This document shows, one piece after another, positions 27,796 through 37,151 of a DNA stretch of 64,000 bases; positions within the stretch are counted from its first letter, which is position 1, and every line of letters begins with the position of its first letter. Position numbers and translations under genes: made by a program. The notes beneath the pieces are model-generated. The model saw only the letters and a list, made by a program, of their open reading frames with translations. It was not told the origin of the DNA and searched no databases. The DNA comes from NBLH01 sp050296515 (lineage in GTDB: Bacteria; Bacteroidota; Bacteroidia; Bacteroidales; NBLH01): NCBI GenBank assembly GCA_050296515.1, contig JBNKRJ010000105.1:1-64000 (forward strand), in the 5' to 3' direction.

Positions 27796-27994
27796 TGAAA
27801 CCCTCATTGAGGGATTAGCTTACGCTGAGCCCATTTGGGGTTAACTTAACATAGTGATCTTATGAGCAAAGCGAATAATCGCTCCACAATAAGAACATGA
27901 TTAACCTTGCGAAGCAAGCTCATAAACTCCATGTAAATAGTTTAAGAAACGTGAATAAATATCAACTACTTAACTAAAATTTAAACAAGTGAAA
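27796..27994 (+). repeat. TGAAACCCTCAT repeat, copy 2 (199 bp)
   Basis: Starts TGAAACCCTCATTGAGGG and ends TTTAAACAAGTGAAA, the same edges as the copy inside GH43 at 11025-11170. The middle is longer here (GATTAGCTTACGCTGAGCCC and following), so copy 1 carries an internal deletion or this one an insertion. The GATTAGCTTACGCTAAG-like block also occurs at 42675-42757. Confidence 0.75.
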
Positions 27995-28020
27995 ATGCCC
28001 ACATAAACCAATGTGGGCAT
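27995..28020 (-). terminator. Terminator of the SusCD-associated lipoprotein gene
   Basis: ATGCCCACAT pairs perfectly with ATGTGGGCAT across a six-base loop. On the minus strand TTTTC follows. It lies 40 bases after the gene ending at 28060 and would end the SusC-SusD-lipoprotein transcript. Confidence 0.7.
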
Positions 28021-28059
28021 AAATCAGAAAATTAACCTAAATACTACTTATGAGAAGTT

Positions 28060-28980
28060 TTACTCCTGTGTCATTGTAGATGAGGAAACAAACTCCCACC
28101 ACCAGTCACCATCATATGTTCCATCAGGTGCCATCCACTTTACGCCCCAGTTCTGGAAAGCAAAGACATATTTGCCATCTGTATTGGTAGTGTAAGTACC
28201 CACAAGTGGTACCTCCAGCGGTTTTCCGTAATTATTGCTTCCGTCAGGGCCCATGGTAGCTGGATCTCCTACACAAAAAGCATGATAATACCCGTTTCCA
28301 TAGGCTTCAGCTATTTGGGTAGGTCCGGCAGCAATTGTAATTGTTTCTGCATCAATATCAACAGTGGCTTTAACAACAAAATCTCCGTAGGGTTGTTTAC
28401 TCCATCCAAATGCGCTAATCAGCAGTCCGTTAGGGTCGTTTGGATCTACTTTGACTGCTGAATTCCACCAATAAGAACCCCACCATATTGGGGTACATTC
28501 ACTATAATAACTTCCTTCAAAGTTTTTCAAAGGGTGTTCATCATCAACAATAGTAACAAGGAGCTTTTCTTTACCATCAATACCAAGATCAAAGCCAGCG
28601 GTTGCAGATGTAATTTCTATATAAAATTGCCTTGTCCCATCAGCCTTATCATTATCAATAGGGGAAATATTGATTTTGGCATTTCCATACCCATTTTCAA
28701 ACACTACATTTGTAGAAGAAATAGAAAAATCTTCTCCTTCTGTAGCAGGAGCATCAATTCCACTGGTACTAACAGATAGGGTACATTCGGCACGGTCATT
28801 ATTTGCTGTAACAGAATATAATTCAACTGATATTGAAGCCCCATCTTCGTTGAGTGTGGCAGTTCTAACTGAAAAAGCAATATAGTTTACATCTTCAAGC
28901 AATATTGGATCGTTTTTCTCACATCCAAACATAACCACTGTGATAAATAACAGCACTAATATTTTATATTTAGTTCTCAT
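28060..28980 (-). CDS. Calx-beta-like surface lipoprotein in SusE position
   Basis: The ATG at 28980 is chosen over a TTG three codons upstream. The 306-residue product has a lipobox (VVMFGCEK). Residues ~30-150 resemble a Calx-beta domain (A-T-E-G-E-D-F, VVFENGYGNAKINISPIDND, LLVTIVDDE). The C-terminal half is rich in Trp and Tyr (TPIWWGSYWWNS, WWWEFVS), a pattern common in SusE/SusF-like binding proteins. It follows SusD by 31 bases and ends in a strong terminator, so it is the third gene of the SusC operon. Probable role: surface binding of the substrate imported by the SusCD pair. The ligand cannot be told; no glycosidase accompanies it. Confidence 0.7.
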   Translation of the reverse strand: MRTKYKILVLLFITVVMFGCEKNDPILLEDVNYIAFSVRTATLNEDGASISVELYSVTANNDRAECTLSVSTSGIDAPATEGEDFSISSTNVVFENGYGNAKINISPIDNDKADGTRQFYIEITSATAGFDLGIDGKEKLLVTIVDDEHPLKNFEGSYYSECTPIWWGSYWWNSAVKVDPNDPNGLLISAFGWSKQPYGDFVVKATVDIDAETITIAAGPTQIAEAYGNGYYHAFCVGDPATMGPDGSNNYGKPLEVPLVGTYTTNTDGKYVFAFQNWGVKWMAPDGTYDGDWWWEFVSSSTMTQE

Positions 28981-29011
28981 TTTTAACAATTTTTCGTTTA
29001 TTACTTCAAGA

Positions 29012-30421
29012 TTAGTAGGGGTTTTGCTCTAAATTGGGATTAACATCCAACTGATTAATTGGAATTGCCATCACCCACCTGTTATCAGGGAAAGGGATGT
29101 CAATGTTTGCAGCAGTAATTGTCGAATTTTCTGCTTCATCTCTATCCAATGAACGTCCTGTTCTTGTTAAATCCCATTTTTGATTCCCTTCAAAACAAAG
29201 TTCTTTCCTCCTCTCATCATAAATGTCTTGCAATGTAACAGTCTCAGATGCAGTTAACCCACGGTTGGTTCTTATTACATTATAATCATTCAATGCATCA
29301 TAACCAGTAGCTCCATTTAAAGTTGCTTCTGCACGGATTAAGTACATTTCAGACAATCGTAATACAGGGATATTGTTGACTGAGATGTTGCCATCTTTTC
29401 CTGGATATTTTGCTGGCCAGGAATAACCTGGGTATTCTGGAGATTGAACATACAGATCTCTTCTAATATCATTTGGCTCAAATGTACTTAATAATTGTTC
29501 TGTTGCACATAAATCTCCATATCCATCAGGTGATACAATGTTACCTATTTCGTTGTAATAATCATTTATTTTATATTCTGAAGTAGTTGTGCCGCATACC
29601 TCAAAAATGATTTCACTTGCCTCATTAATCCCCCATACGCCAATGTAGTTAGACGGTGTGTACATGAAAAACAAGGTACTGGAAATCACCCTGTTAGAGT
29701 AGTCTGCAGCAGTTTGCCAATCCTCCATGTACAAAGCTACTTTGGCTTTTAATGCGTTGGCAGTGTGCCTGTCAGCAGTTGCTCTTGTTGAATTCCCAAT
29801 TGCCCTTGTTGATGTACCCATTAGCTCAATAGCATTGTCTAAATCGCTATTGATTTGGGTATAAACCTCAGCAACAGTATTTCTTGCAGGAAATGTTAAT
29901 TCCGTTTTTAAAACTATTGGTACTCCGGGTGATTGCGGGTTATGCGTATAAGGTTGTCCGTATGTCCTTACCAAATCGAAATATGCCAAGGCTCTAATAA
30001 AATAGCACTCTCCTTTTATATGATCCAGCTCTTCATCATCAACGGTTGGATCCTCTAATTTATCAGCATACTCAAGTACATTATTTGCCCTGGAAATTGC
30101 AAAATATGCCGGTCCCCATAGAAAAGATGCTGTTGATGGGTTAATTTCAAATGCATACCATTCCCGAAACCGACCTGAATTCATAGGACTGCCTTTTAAA
30201 TTTCCTCCTAGCAAATCACCATTGACAACAAAGTTCCTGCCATACCAGGGTACAGCATACAGTGGTGCATATGCACCGTTTGTTGCAAGGACTAATCCAT
30301 CAAAAGTAGATAAGGCTAATTCTGTGTTTAACGCATATTTTGGCTCCCGCTCCAAATAATCTTTACAAGATGTAAACAATAGTACAAGAAGTACTATTAT
30401 TGTTAAATATTTTATCTTCAT
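29012..30421 (-). CDS. susD: SusD/RagB-family nutrient-binding lipoprotein
   Basis: The ATG at 30421 is preferred to the TTG at 30430; it gives 469 residues with lipobox LLFTSCKDYLE, typical SusD start (C-x-D-Y-L-E-R-E-P). TPR-like helices carry the family motif AECYFIRALAYFDLVRTYG-like sequence (GECYFIRALAYFDL) and the C-terminal RRKELCFEGNQKWDLTR segment. SusD sits as a lid over the SusC pore and delivers ligand. It follows SusC by about 20 bases. Length is at the short end for the family. Confidence 0.93.
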   Translation of the reverse strand: MKIKYLTIIVLLVLLFTSCKDYLEREPKYALNTELALSTFDGLVLATNGAYAPLYAVPWYGRNFVVNGDLLGGNLKGSPMNSGRFREWYAFEINPSTASFLWGPAYFAISRANNVLEYADKLEDPTVDDEELDHIKGECYFIRALAYFDLVRTYGQPYTHNPQSPGVPIVLKTELTFPARNTVAEVYTQINSDLDNAIELMGTSTRAIGNSTRATADRHTANALKAKVALYMEDWQTAADYSNRVISSTLFFMYTPSNYIGVWGINEASEIIFEVCGTTTSEYKINDYYNEIGNIVSPDGYGDLCATEQLLSTFEPNDIRRDLYVQSPEYPGYSWPAKYPGKDGNISVNNIPVLRLSEMYLIRAEATLNGATGYDALNDYNVIRTNRGLTASETVTLQDIYDERRKELCFEGNQKWDLTRTGRSLDRDEAENSTITAANIDIPFPDNRWVMAIPINQLDVNPNLEQNPY

Positions 30422-30440
30422 TTTATCCAATTTTTTTTTG

Positions 30441-33422
30441 TTAAAAACCTAATTTAATTCCAAATAGTACTTTCTTTGCCATCGGGTAAGTTAAATTCTC
30501 ATAAGCAGTATAAGGGCGCTCAGGATTCCAATAGCTTATATCATGCCAATAATACAAGTTGTTTCCTTCAACAAAAATGTTTGCTGAGCTGAGCCCGACT
30601 TTTTGAACAATTGATAGTGGTAATGAATAGCTAAGTGCCAATGATTTAAGGCTAAGGTAGTCTCCTTTTTGAAGGTAGCGCGTACTTGCCGTGATGTTTG
30701 AGCCAGAAGTATTATAAGCTACAGGTTTAGGAACGGAAACAATATCTCCTGGTTGTTTCCAATAATCTAATTGGTCTGCAGCAACATTTTCTCCTATATA
30801 AACACCATCATTTCGGCTATAACCTGACTCCATTAAATGTAAATAATGGCCAAGCTTATACTCAAATTGGGCGCTCAATAAAAGACCTTTCCAAGATGCC
30901 TTTAAGCTAAAACCACCTATAAATTTTGGTGCAATTTGTCCGGTTACAATCTTCCTGGCATTTCCAACTTCTTCAGTTAACTTGCCATCTTCGTTATACC
31001 ACATTCCTGCTCCTGTAGCGGGGTTGACCCCTGCCCAGTCATACAGGTACCATTGCATATGAGGCCCACCAACAACATGTACTGCCCTGTTGTAAGAATC
31101 AGCAACTTCTATAGTGTCAGCTCCGGCTAAATCAAGTATTTCTGTTTTATTATGAGCAATATTAAAACCAATGTTAACCGATAAATCAGGGGTTTTGACT
31201 ACGTCTCCATCTACAGAAAATTCAATACCTGTGTTCCTTAAGGCTCCAATATTCTGTCTTTGATAATCATCACCTGAAGTTAATGGCAGAGGAACATTAA
31301 GCAACATATCCTCAGTTTTTCTATCATAAGCATCAATTGATGCATTTATCCTTTTGAATACTACTATATCCAAGCCAATATTGAGTTCTTTGCTTTTTTC
31401 CCACGTTAAATTATCATTGGGCTCGCCACCAGGATAATACGTATTAGTCCCATTGTAAGTAGCTGATGCATAACTACCATAAAACTCATAATCACCAATA
31501 TTAAAGTTTCCACTTGTACCATAACTTGTTCTAAGTTTTAAGAGATTTATGGCTTCTAAATCACTTAAAAAAGATTCATTATGTAAATTCCATGATGCCC
31601 CTAAAGAGTAAAAAGTACCCCACCTGGTATCAGGGGAAAACCTTGAGGTTGCATCCCAACGAAGACTTCCTGTTACAATATATTTGTCAGCATAATTGTA
31701 ATCTGCTGTTCCAAAAACTGACACCATGCTAAATTCAGTCATACGCTCACCAGCAAATTGATTATTAGCAGGTGCTAAGCCAACATAGGGTAATAAATCT
31801 GTAACGCCACCTTCAGCCCAAGCTTCTAATGAATTATATTTTGTATATTGTATTTCGTGGCCAATTAATGCCCTAATACCATGATTGCTTATTTGAGTGG
31901 TATATTCAAGTGTATTGGACATTTGCAAGTCAAGGTTTTGATTAATTGTCTCACTAGGAAACCCTCCTCCATTATTGACCCCTACAGGAGTATCTTCAGC
32001 CCAGTAAAAGCGACCATTAGAAACGAAATAATCCAAAGAGTTTGTGGTTCTAAATTTTAGTCCTTTAATTGGATTTAACTCCAAATATAAGGTTGGAGAA
32101 AACCTTTTGTCCTGGCTAAACCTTTCATTGCTGTTAATTAAGCCTAAAATGTTATAGCCTGAATTATTTCCCATTTCATTGTTCCAATTATATGAACCAT
32201 CAGCATTGTAAGGTTGTACCCATGGTAACATTCTCATTGCGCCAAAAATTGGGTATGCGTAATACAAATTCTGCGGGAAGTCACTACTTTTCATAAATGC
32301 ACCTTTGAACCTTGCACCAATGGTTATTAGGTTACTTGCTTTATGTTCAAAGTTTATTGTGGCATTATATCGTTCATAATCATTCCCTATTAGGATTCCA
32401 TCTTCTTTATAATACCCCAGCGAAATAAAGAACTTGTTTTTTTCATCACCTCCTGATGCACTGAAGCCAATATCCCTAATATCCCCAACTCTAAAGATGT
32501 TATCAACCCAATCATGTTGAGGACGGTTAAGTAGTGTTTCCGGAAAAAGAACATCCGGATCCTGGTTTGCATTTGTAAGTGCTGTTCTGCTCCAATCAAG
32601 TAACTCTTTAGAATTCATCATCCTAAAGCCTTGATCATTTGATAGAGTAGAAACCCCTCCTTTTAGTCTTACTTCAAATTTGGTTTTACCTTTTGTTCCT
32701 GATTTGGTATTAATCATAACAACTCCATTTGCTGCACGCGAACCATAAATTGAAGCTGCTGCTGCATCTTTTAAAATTGTAATTGATTCAATATCATCAG
32801 GGTTGTAAGTAGACATTATATCCTGAACACCAAAAGTTCCGGCGCTATAATCACCTGAAACAACGGGAACCCCATCAACAACATACAGCGGTCTGTTGTC
32901 TGCATTTATAGAGCTCATGCCTCGAACAAATACTTGGGTAAATACACCTGGTTGTCCTGAAGAGTGCCCAACATGTACCCCGGCAACCTTGCCTTGTAAT
33001 GCTTTCATTGCGCTTGATACATTAGCTGATTCTATATCATCGTTCCCTAAAACACCAAGCGATCCTGTTGCAGCTTCTCTACTAGTTTTTCCATAAGCAA
33101 CAACAATTACTTCATCAATGTCTGATGCTTCAACCTCTAGCTGAACATCGTAAAGAGACTGCCCCTCAACAAGTTCAATCTCTTTTTGCTTGTAGCCTAT
33201 AAATTTAAAGACTATGATAGCGTCAGGTTGATCAACTAAAAGTGTGTAATTGCCATCAAAGTCTGTAATAGAACCTGTAGTGGTACCTTTAACTAGCATA
33301 TTTGCTCCTACCAATGGATCGCCCGAATCAGCATCCGTCACTCTCCCGGTAATACTAGTTTGAGCATTTGAATAACTTGCGAAATACAAAATGCACAAAA
33401 ACATTAATAATACTTTTCTCAT
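30441..33422 (-). CDS. susC: SusC/RagA-family TonB-dependent outer-membrane transporter
   Basis: A 993-residue protein with signal peptide (ending SYSNAQ), an N-terminal CarboxypepD_reg-like domain (SITGRVTDADSGDPLVGANMLV), a TonB box region (DEVIVVAYGK), the plug domain (LQGKVAGVHV, YVVDGVPV, ILKDAAAASIYGSRAANGV) and a 22-strand barrel ending ...LFGIKLGF. It forms an operon with SusD and the Calx-beta-like lipoprotein. Unlike most SusC genes it has no neighbouring carbohydrate-active enzyme; a papain-fold lipoprotein is the only enzyme candidate. The regulator at 33704-35374 lies just upstream on the same strand. Confidence 0.95.
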   Translation of the reverse strand: MRKVLLMFLCILYFASYSNAQTSITGRVTDADSGDPLVGANMLVKGTTTGSITDFDGNYTLLVDQPDAIIVFKFIGYKQKEIELVEGQSLYDVQLEVEASDIDEVIVVAYGKTSREAATGSLGVLGNDDIESANVSSAMKALQGKVAGVHVGHSSGQPGVFTQVFVRGMSSINADNRPLYVVDGVPVVSGDYSAGTFGVQDIMSTYNPDDIESITILKDAAAASIYGSRAANGVVMINTKSGTKGKTKFEVRLKGGVSTLSNDQGFRMMNSKELLDWSRTALTNANQDPDVLFPETLLNRPQHDWVDNIFRVGDIRDIGFSASGGDEKNKFFISLGYYKEDGILIGNDYERYNATINFEHKASNLITIGARFKGAFMKSSDFPQNLYYAYPIFGAMRMLPWVQPYNADGSYNWNNEMGNNSGYNILGLINSNERFSQDKRFSPTLYLELNPIKGLKFRTTNSLDYFVSNGRFYWAEDTPVGVNNGGGFPSETINQNLDLQMSNTLEYTTQISNHGIRALIGHEIQYTKYNSLEAWAEGGVTDLLPYVGLAPANNQFAGERMTEFSMVSVFGTADYNYADKYIVTGSLRWDATSRFSPDTRWGTFYSLGASWNLHNESFLSDLEAINLLKLRTSYGTSGNFNIGDYEFYGSYASATYNGTNTYYPGGEPNDNLTWEKSKELNIGLDIVVFKRINASIDAYDRKTEDMLLNVPLPLTSGDDYQRQNIGALRNTGIEFSVDGDVVKTPDLSVNIGFNIAHNKTEILDLAGADTIEVADSYNRAVHVVGGPHMQWYLYDWAGVNPATGAGMWYNEDGKLTEEVGNARKIVTGQIAPKFIGGFSLKASWKGLLLSAQFEYKLGHYLHLMESGYSRNDGVYIGENVAADQLDYWKQPGDIVSVPKPVAYNTSGSNITASTRYLQKGDYLSLKSLALSYSLPLSIVQKVGLSSANIFVEGNNLYYWHDISYWNPERPYTAYENLTYPMAKKVLFGIKLGF

Positions 33423-33703
33423 AAAATTAGATTTTAGGAATTAATAATTTGGGGGATTGGGTTAGCCAGATCAACAGTTCCCCAAAGTTGTTGACCGATT
33501 GCAATATTAGTCAGTTATATTTCGAGATTGGGCCTTTTGCATTCAGAAAAAATGCTACATTATTACTACAGCCTGATTTTTTTAATGAAATAAGAGATAC
33601 TTAACAGTCTGATTATGAATTTGTGTGGTAGTTTTTAATTATTTTAACGACACCCTTTGGATAAGGATTAACAATTAAGGTTCAAGAAATACACAAGTGC
33701 TGA

Positions 33704-35374
33704 CTAAATACTTTTTAGAAAGGCAGTAAGGTTCACGCTGGTATTATCGAGTCCTAATTTTTTTCTAAACCGTGTTCTTGCAACATTTATGCTTTTTATA
33801 TTTTGTTGAGTAATTGTTGAAATATCTTTCGTTCTTAAATTTAAGACCAGGAATATGGATAATTTTATTTCATTTGGTGTTAAGGTTGGGTATTTAGCAG
33901 CTAAGCGTTCCAGAAAACCCGGATTAGTTTCCTTAAACGAAGCTTCAAATTCCTCCCACATTTGCTCATTTGATGAAAGCTTTAGCTGATTAACCAAAGA
34001 TTGCAGTTTTTTGTTTATTTCTTTAGGATTCTCCATAGTGGAAATGAGCTTTTTAGTGGCATTTAATTCTACAGTAACTTTTTCAATTAACTGATTACGA
34101 TGATAAATTTTCATCATTTTTGAAGTCATTTCACGCTCCTGAGATTGAAGCTTATGTTCAATTGTCTTTTTTTCTTGTTCTATAATTTCCTTTTCCTGTT
34201 CAAATATTTTTCTTTCCTGCTCTTTAATCGTTTTTATGTTTGCACGGATAATCCTGTATTTCCTGTAAATTATGCCTAACAGTATAACAGCTTGTAATAA
34301 TGCAAACAATACAAACAAAAGAATATTCCTCCGGTTTTTAAGCTGGAGGCTCTTAATTTTATTTTGTCTGGTAAGTTCTTCATTTTCTATTTGTTTCTTT
34401 CTTAGATAGTACTTTGATTCAAGTTCGGCTACCCGCCTTATCCTATCTGTACCCACAAGGGATTCTTCAAGTTGTTTTGTTTCTACATATAAAAAATAGG
34501 CATCTTTAAACATTTTTTTATCCTTATAAATATCACATAAGATATAACACACATCTTTGTATGCACGAATAAATCCCTCCTCGTTGCAACGCTGCTGTAA
34601 TCGTTTGAGTACCCCTACTGGATCGTCAGATTCTCCTTTTAAATAACGGATCAATTCAATATTTATATCGCTAATAAGTAAACCGAATTTATTGTTCCCT
34701 AATTCTGAAACTTCATGCGATTTTTGATAATAAAAGAAGGAACTGTCATAATTACCTAGCTCTTTGTAAACATATGCTATATCATCATAAAACAAAACCT
34801 GGGAGCGCAATTTGTTTATCTTCAAGGCATAGTCAAGTCCTTCGTGCAGATAAACAAGTGCACTGTCCCAATGTCTCCATATTGTCATTATTGATGATTT
34901 ACCTGCCAATGCATCTGAAATAATGTAAGGGGCCTTGATCTTTTTTGCTTTATCAATGGCACTTTCGTAAAGTTCCATGGCCTTTGCAAAATCATCCTGG
35001 TAATAATAAACGTTGCCAAGGTTCAGTTCAAACCAGGGAATTCCTCTTTTATAATCAATTGAGTCAGAAATGTTTCTCATTTCATTCAAATGCATAATAC
35101 TTGTATCAAAACAATTCAAATAATAGTATTCAATTTGGGCTGCTATCTGAAGCAATTTAATCCTACCAATTAAATAATCAGTATTCCTGCTTTCGTTAAG
35201 GGCCTTTTTTACTAATAGATAGGCAGTATCGTAATTTGAATCAAAATAACTTTGTATAACATTCAGCTCTTTTGTCAGTTTAATAGAATCTTCATTGTTT
35301 AATTTGTCTTGAGAGATTGCATAAGGGGATGCAAAACAATAGGAGAATAGTATAAACAAAAAAGTTTTTCTCAT
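33704..35374 (-). CDS. TPR-containing membrane regulator with C-terminal LuxR-like helix-turn-helix
   Basis: A 556-residue protein: signal peptide (ending YAISQ), about six TPR-like helical repeats (residues 40-300, e.g. WFELNLGNVYYYQDDFAKAM), a transmembrane helix near 350-370 (ILLFVLFALLQAVILLGI), a charged coiled coil (EQERKIFEQEKEIIEQEKK) and a C-terminal helix-turn-helix of LuxR/GerE type (TLTPNEIKLSIFLVLNLRTKDIS...SVNVARTRFRKKL-like). This architecture is widespread in Bacteroidota and is thought to link periplasmic signals to transcription. It precedes SusC with 280 bases between, so it probably controls region C. Signal and phosphorylation state are unknown; no kinase domain is present. 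Confidence 0.82.
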   Translation of the reverse strand: MRKTFLFILFSYCFASPYAISQDKLNNEDSIKLTKELNVIQSYFDSNYDTAYLLVKKALNESRNTDYLIGRIKLLQIAAQIEYYYLNCFDTSIMHLNEMRNISDSIDYKRGIPWFELNLGNVYYYQDDFAKAMELYESAIDKAKKIKAPYIISDALAGKSSIMTIWRHWDSALVYLHEGLDYALKINKLRSQVLFYDDIAYVYKELGNYDSSFFYYQKSHEVSELGNNKFGLLISDINIELIRYLKGESDDPVGVLKRLQQRCNEEGFIRAYKDVCYILCDIYKDKKMFKDAYFLYVETKQLEESLVGTDRIRRVAELESKYYLRKKQIENEELTRQNKIKSLQLKNRRNILLFVLFALLQAVILLGIIYRKYRIIRANIKTIKEQERKIFEQEKEIIEQEKKTIEHKLQSQEREMTSKMMKIYHRNQLIEKVTVELNATKKLISTMENPKEINKKLQSLVNQLKLSSNEQMWEEFEASFKETNPGFLERLAAKYPTLTPNEIKLSIFLVLNLRTKDISTITQQNIKSINVARTRFRKKLGLDNTSVNLTAFLKSI

Positions 35375-35936
35375 TTTATAGAAATAAGTGTTTCCTAAAC
35401 CAAATTTTTAAATTTAATTTATTTTTGAAATATAATTTGGCACTAAAGTTATATAATCTAAAGAATTTGAGCAATTTAATGTTAAACAGGCAACAAACTA
35501 ATTTTCCAGAGTATTTAGGAATTTAAATTAAATCTTATATAACTGATGTTTCCCAAGTCAAATTTATGAATAAAAGATTAGCGTTATTGAAGGTAGAGCG
35601 ATTGGCCTCATGGAAAACCTTTTTCAGCTTGCAATCAAGCCTTAGTAAGACCGGGAAGGGGGCTGTATCAAAACTAGTTTTGCCATAAATTTCTCTTTCA
35701 ATCTTGCATCAATCCAATCAATCTGCTTTCAATCTTGTTGAAATACGCTCTTTTGTTGTTGAAATGAAAGTAAAATTGCATTGAATTAGACTTTTGATAC
35801 AGCCCCTGTGGAGTATAAGAATTTGGGCAAGTTATGGAGAGATACCGGCTATATAAGTCAAGGATGGAGATGAGATTTCTGTTTAAAATGTTTGGGAAAT
35901 GTTATTACTCAAATAAATAAAATCTAACTTAGATAT
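35375..35936. other. Intergenic region with a 148-bp MITE
   Basis: AT-rich sequence between the divergent regulator and Fe-ADH genes. It contains the GGGGCTGTATCAAAA-ended element (35659-35806). No other structure or ORF was recognised; both promoters must be here. Confidence 0.45.
35659..35806. mobile_element. 148-bp MITE with perfect 15-bp terminal inverted repeats
   Basis: GGGGCTGTATCAAAA at the left edge is exactly inverted as TTTTGATACAGCCCC at the right edge. The interior (ATTTCTCTTTCAATCTTGCATC...) has no ORF. Ends of the form GGG-CTGT-TCAAAA are common among IS elements of Bacteroidota, including IS1182-like ones, so this is likely a non-autonomous derivative. No target duplication is obvious. 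Only one copy is in the window. Confidence 0.75.
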
Positions 35937-37151
35937 TTGCTGGCAAAGAAAAAAACAGTAAATTTAATATCATTAATTACCAAAATTTTAAACAACGTGC
36001 AATTAAGTCCAAGAAAGTTTGTTGCTCCGGAATATGTCTATGGTGTAGACGCTCGTTTGATGGCAGGAATATTTTGCAAAAAACTGGGTGGTCGTAAAAT
36101 TTTCTTGATTACTGATGAGGGCATAAAAAAAACTCCCTGGATACTAGAAGTAGAAAATGAATTGAAAAAGCAATCTCTTGAGTATCTTGTTTTCTCTTCA
36201 GTCTCACCAAATCCTCGTGATTTTGAAGTAATGAATGGGAAAAACATATATGAAGAGAATAAGTGCAATGTTATTCTTGCTATTGGAGGAGGAAGTGTGA
36301 TCGATTGTGCTAAAGGTATTGGTATTGTTAGTTCTAATCAAGGAAATATTCGTGATTATGAAGGCGTGGATATGATTACTATGCCCATGCCCCCATTGAT
36401 ATGTATCCCCACTACAGGAGGCACTGCGGCAGATGTCTCTCAATTTGCTATAATTAATAATACTTCAGAGTTGTATAAATTTGCAATCATAAGTAAAGCC
36501 GTTGTTCCTGATGTAGCATTGATTGATCCTTTGGTATTAACCAGTATGGATCCGTTTCTTACAGCTTGCACAGGTATGGATGCATTATCTCATGCATTTG
36601 AAGCTTTTGTTTCAAATGCAAACTCTGCATTTACTGACTTATATGCCCTTGAATCCATTCGATTAATTATTAACAACCTGAATGATAGTATTGCCAATCA
36701 AAATGATATTCAAGCACGTGGTAAAGTAATGTTGGCTAGCCTGTATGCAGGTTTGGCGTTTTCAAATGCTAGTTTAGGATGCGTACACTCACTTGCTCAC
36801 AGCTTAGGCGGATACCTTGATTTACCACATGGCGAATGCAATGCTATATTATTACCACACGTTGTAGACTATAACTTTAAATCAGCTACAGAACGCTATA
36901 TTAAAATAGCTGAAACTATTAATATGCCTCTCCCTGGTAATAACAAAAATGAAATAAGAAAGGCGTTTATAGAATATTTAGTAAACTTTAAACAAAGTGT
37001 AGGTATACATACTACTTTAAAAAGAAAAGGGGTGACATTAGATATCACGCCACAATTGGCTGCAAAAGCAATTAAAGATCCATGTAATGCAACAAATCCC
37101 AAACCTCCAGTGATTGATGATCTAAGAGCAATCTATTCTGAAGCAATGTAA
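35937..37151 (+). CDS. Iron-containing alcohol dehydrogenase
   Basis: A 404-residue Fe-ADH. No ATG lies upstream in frame before a TAA at 35925, so the start is TTG at 35937 or the next CTG; a later ATG (36060) would cut the fold. NAD(P)-binding GGGSVIDCAKG and the PTTGGTAADVSQF motif are present. Metal ligands are in DVALIDP (Asp nearby), DALSHAFEAF, CVHSLAHSLGG and LPHGECNAILLPHV, so the catalytic centre is intact. The enzyme would interconvert an alcohol and an aldehyde in the cytoplasm; substrate is not readable. The stop codon abuts the ATG of the hybrid kinase with no spacing, and an aldehyde:ferredoxin oxidoreductase follows 2.2 kb on, suggesting a shared aldehyde pathway (inference). 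Confidence 0.9.
   Translation: MLAKKKTVNLISLITKILNNVQLSPRKFVAPEYVYGVDARLMAGIFCKKLGGRKIFLITDEGIKKTPWILEVENELKKQSLEYLVFSSVSPNPRDFEVMNGKNIYEENKCNVILAIGGGSVIDCAKGIGIVSSNQGNIRDYEGVDMITMPMPPLICIPTTGGTAADVSQFAIINNTSELYKFAIISKAVVPDVALIDPLVLTSMDPFLTACTGMDALSHAFEAFVSNANSAFTDLYALESIRLIINNLNDSIANQNDIQARGKVMLASLYAGLAFSNASLGCVHSLAHSLGGYLDLPHGECNAILLPHVVDYNFKSATERYIKIAETINMPLPGNNKNEIRKAFIEYLVNFKQSVGIHTTLKRKGVTLDITPQLAAKAIKDPCNATNPKPPVIDDLRAIYSEAM

Larger units (their letters stand above)
27558..28059. other. Intergenic region with repeat, terminator and C39 promoter
   Basis: Contains the TGAAACCCTCAT repeat (27796-27994) abutting a terminator hairpin (27995-28020). The 240 bases before the C39-like gene must hold its promoter. 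On the minus strand TTTG (27657-27660 region) and TTTATTTG (near 27630) are spaced about right for -33/-7 boxes but match the consensus weakly. Confidence 0.4.
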
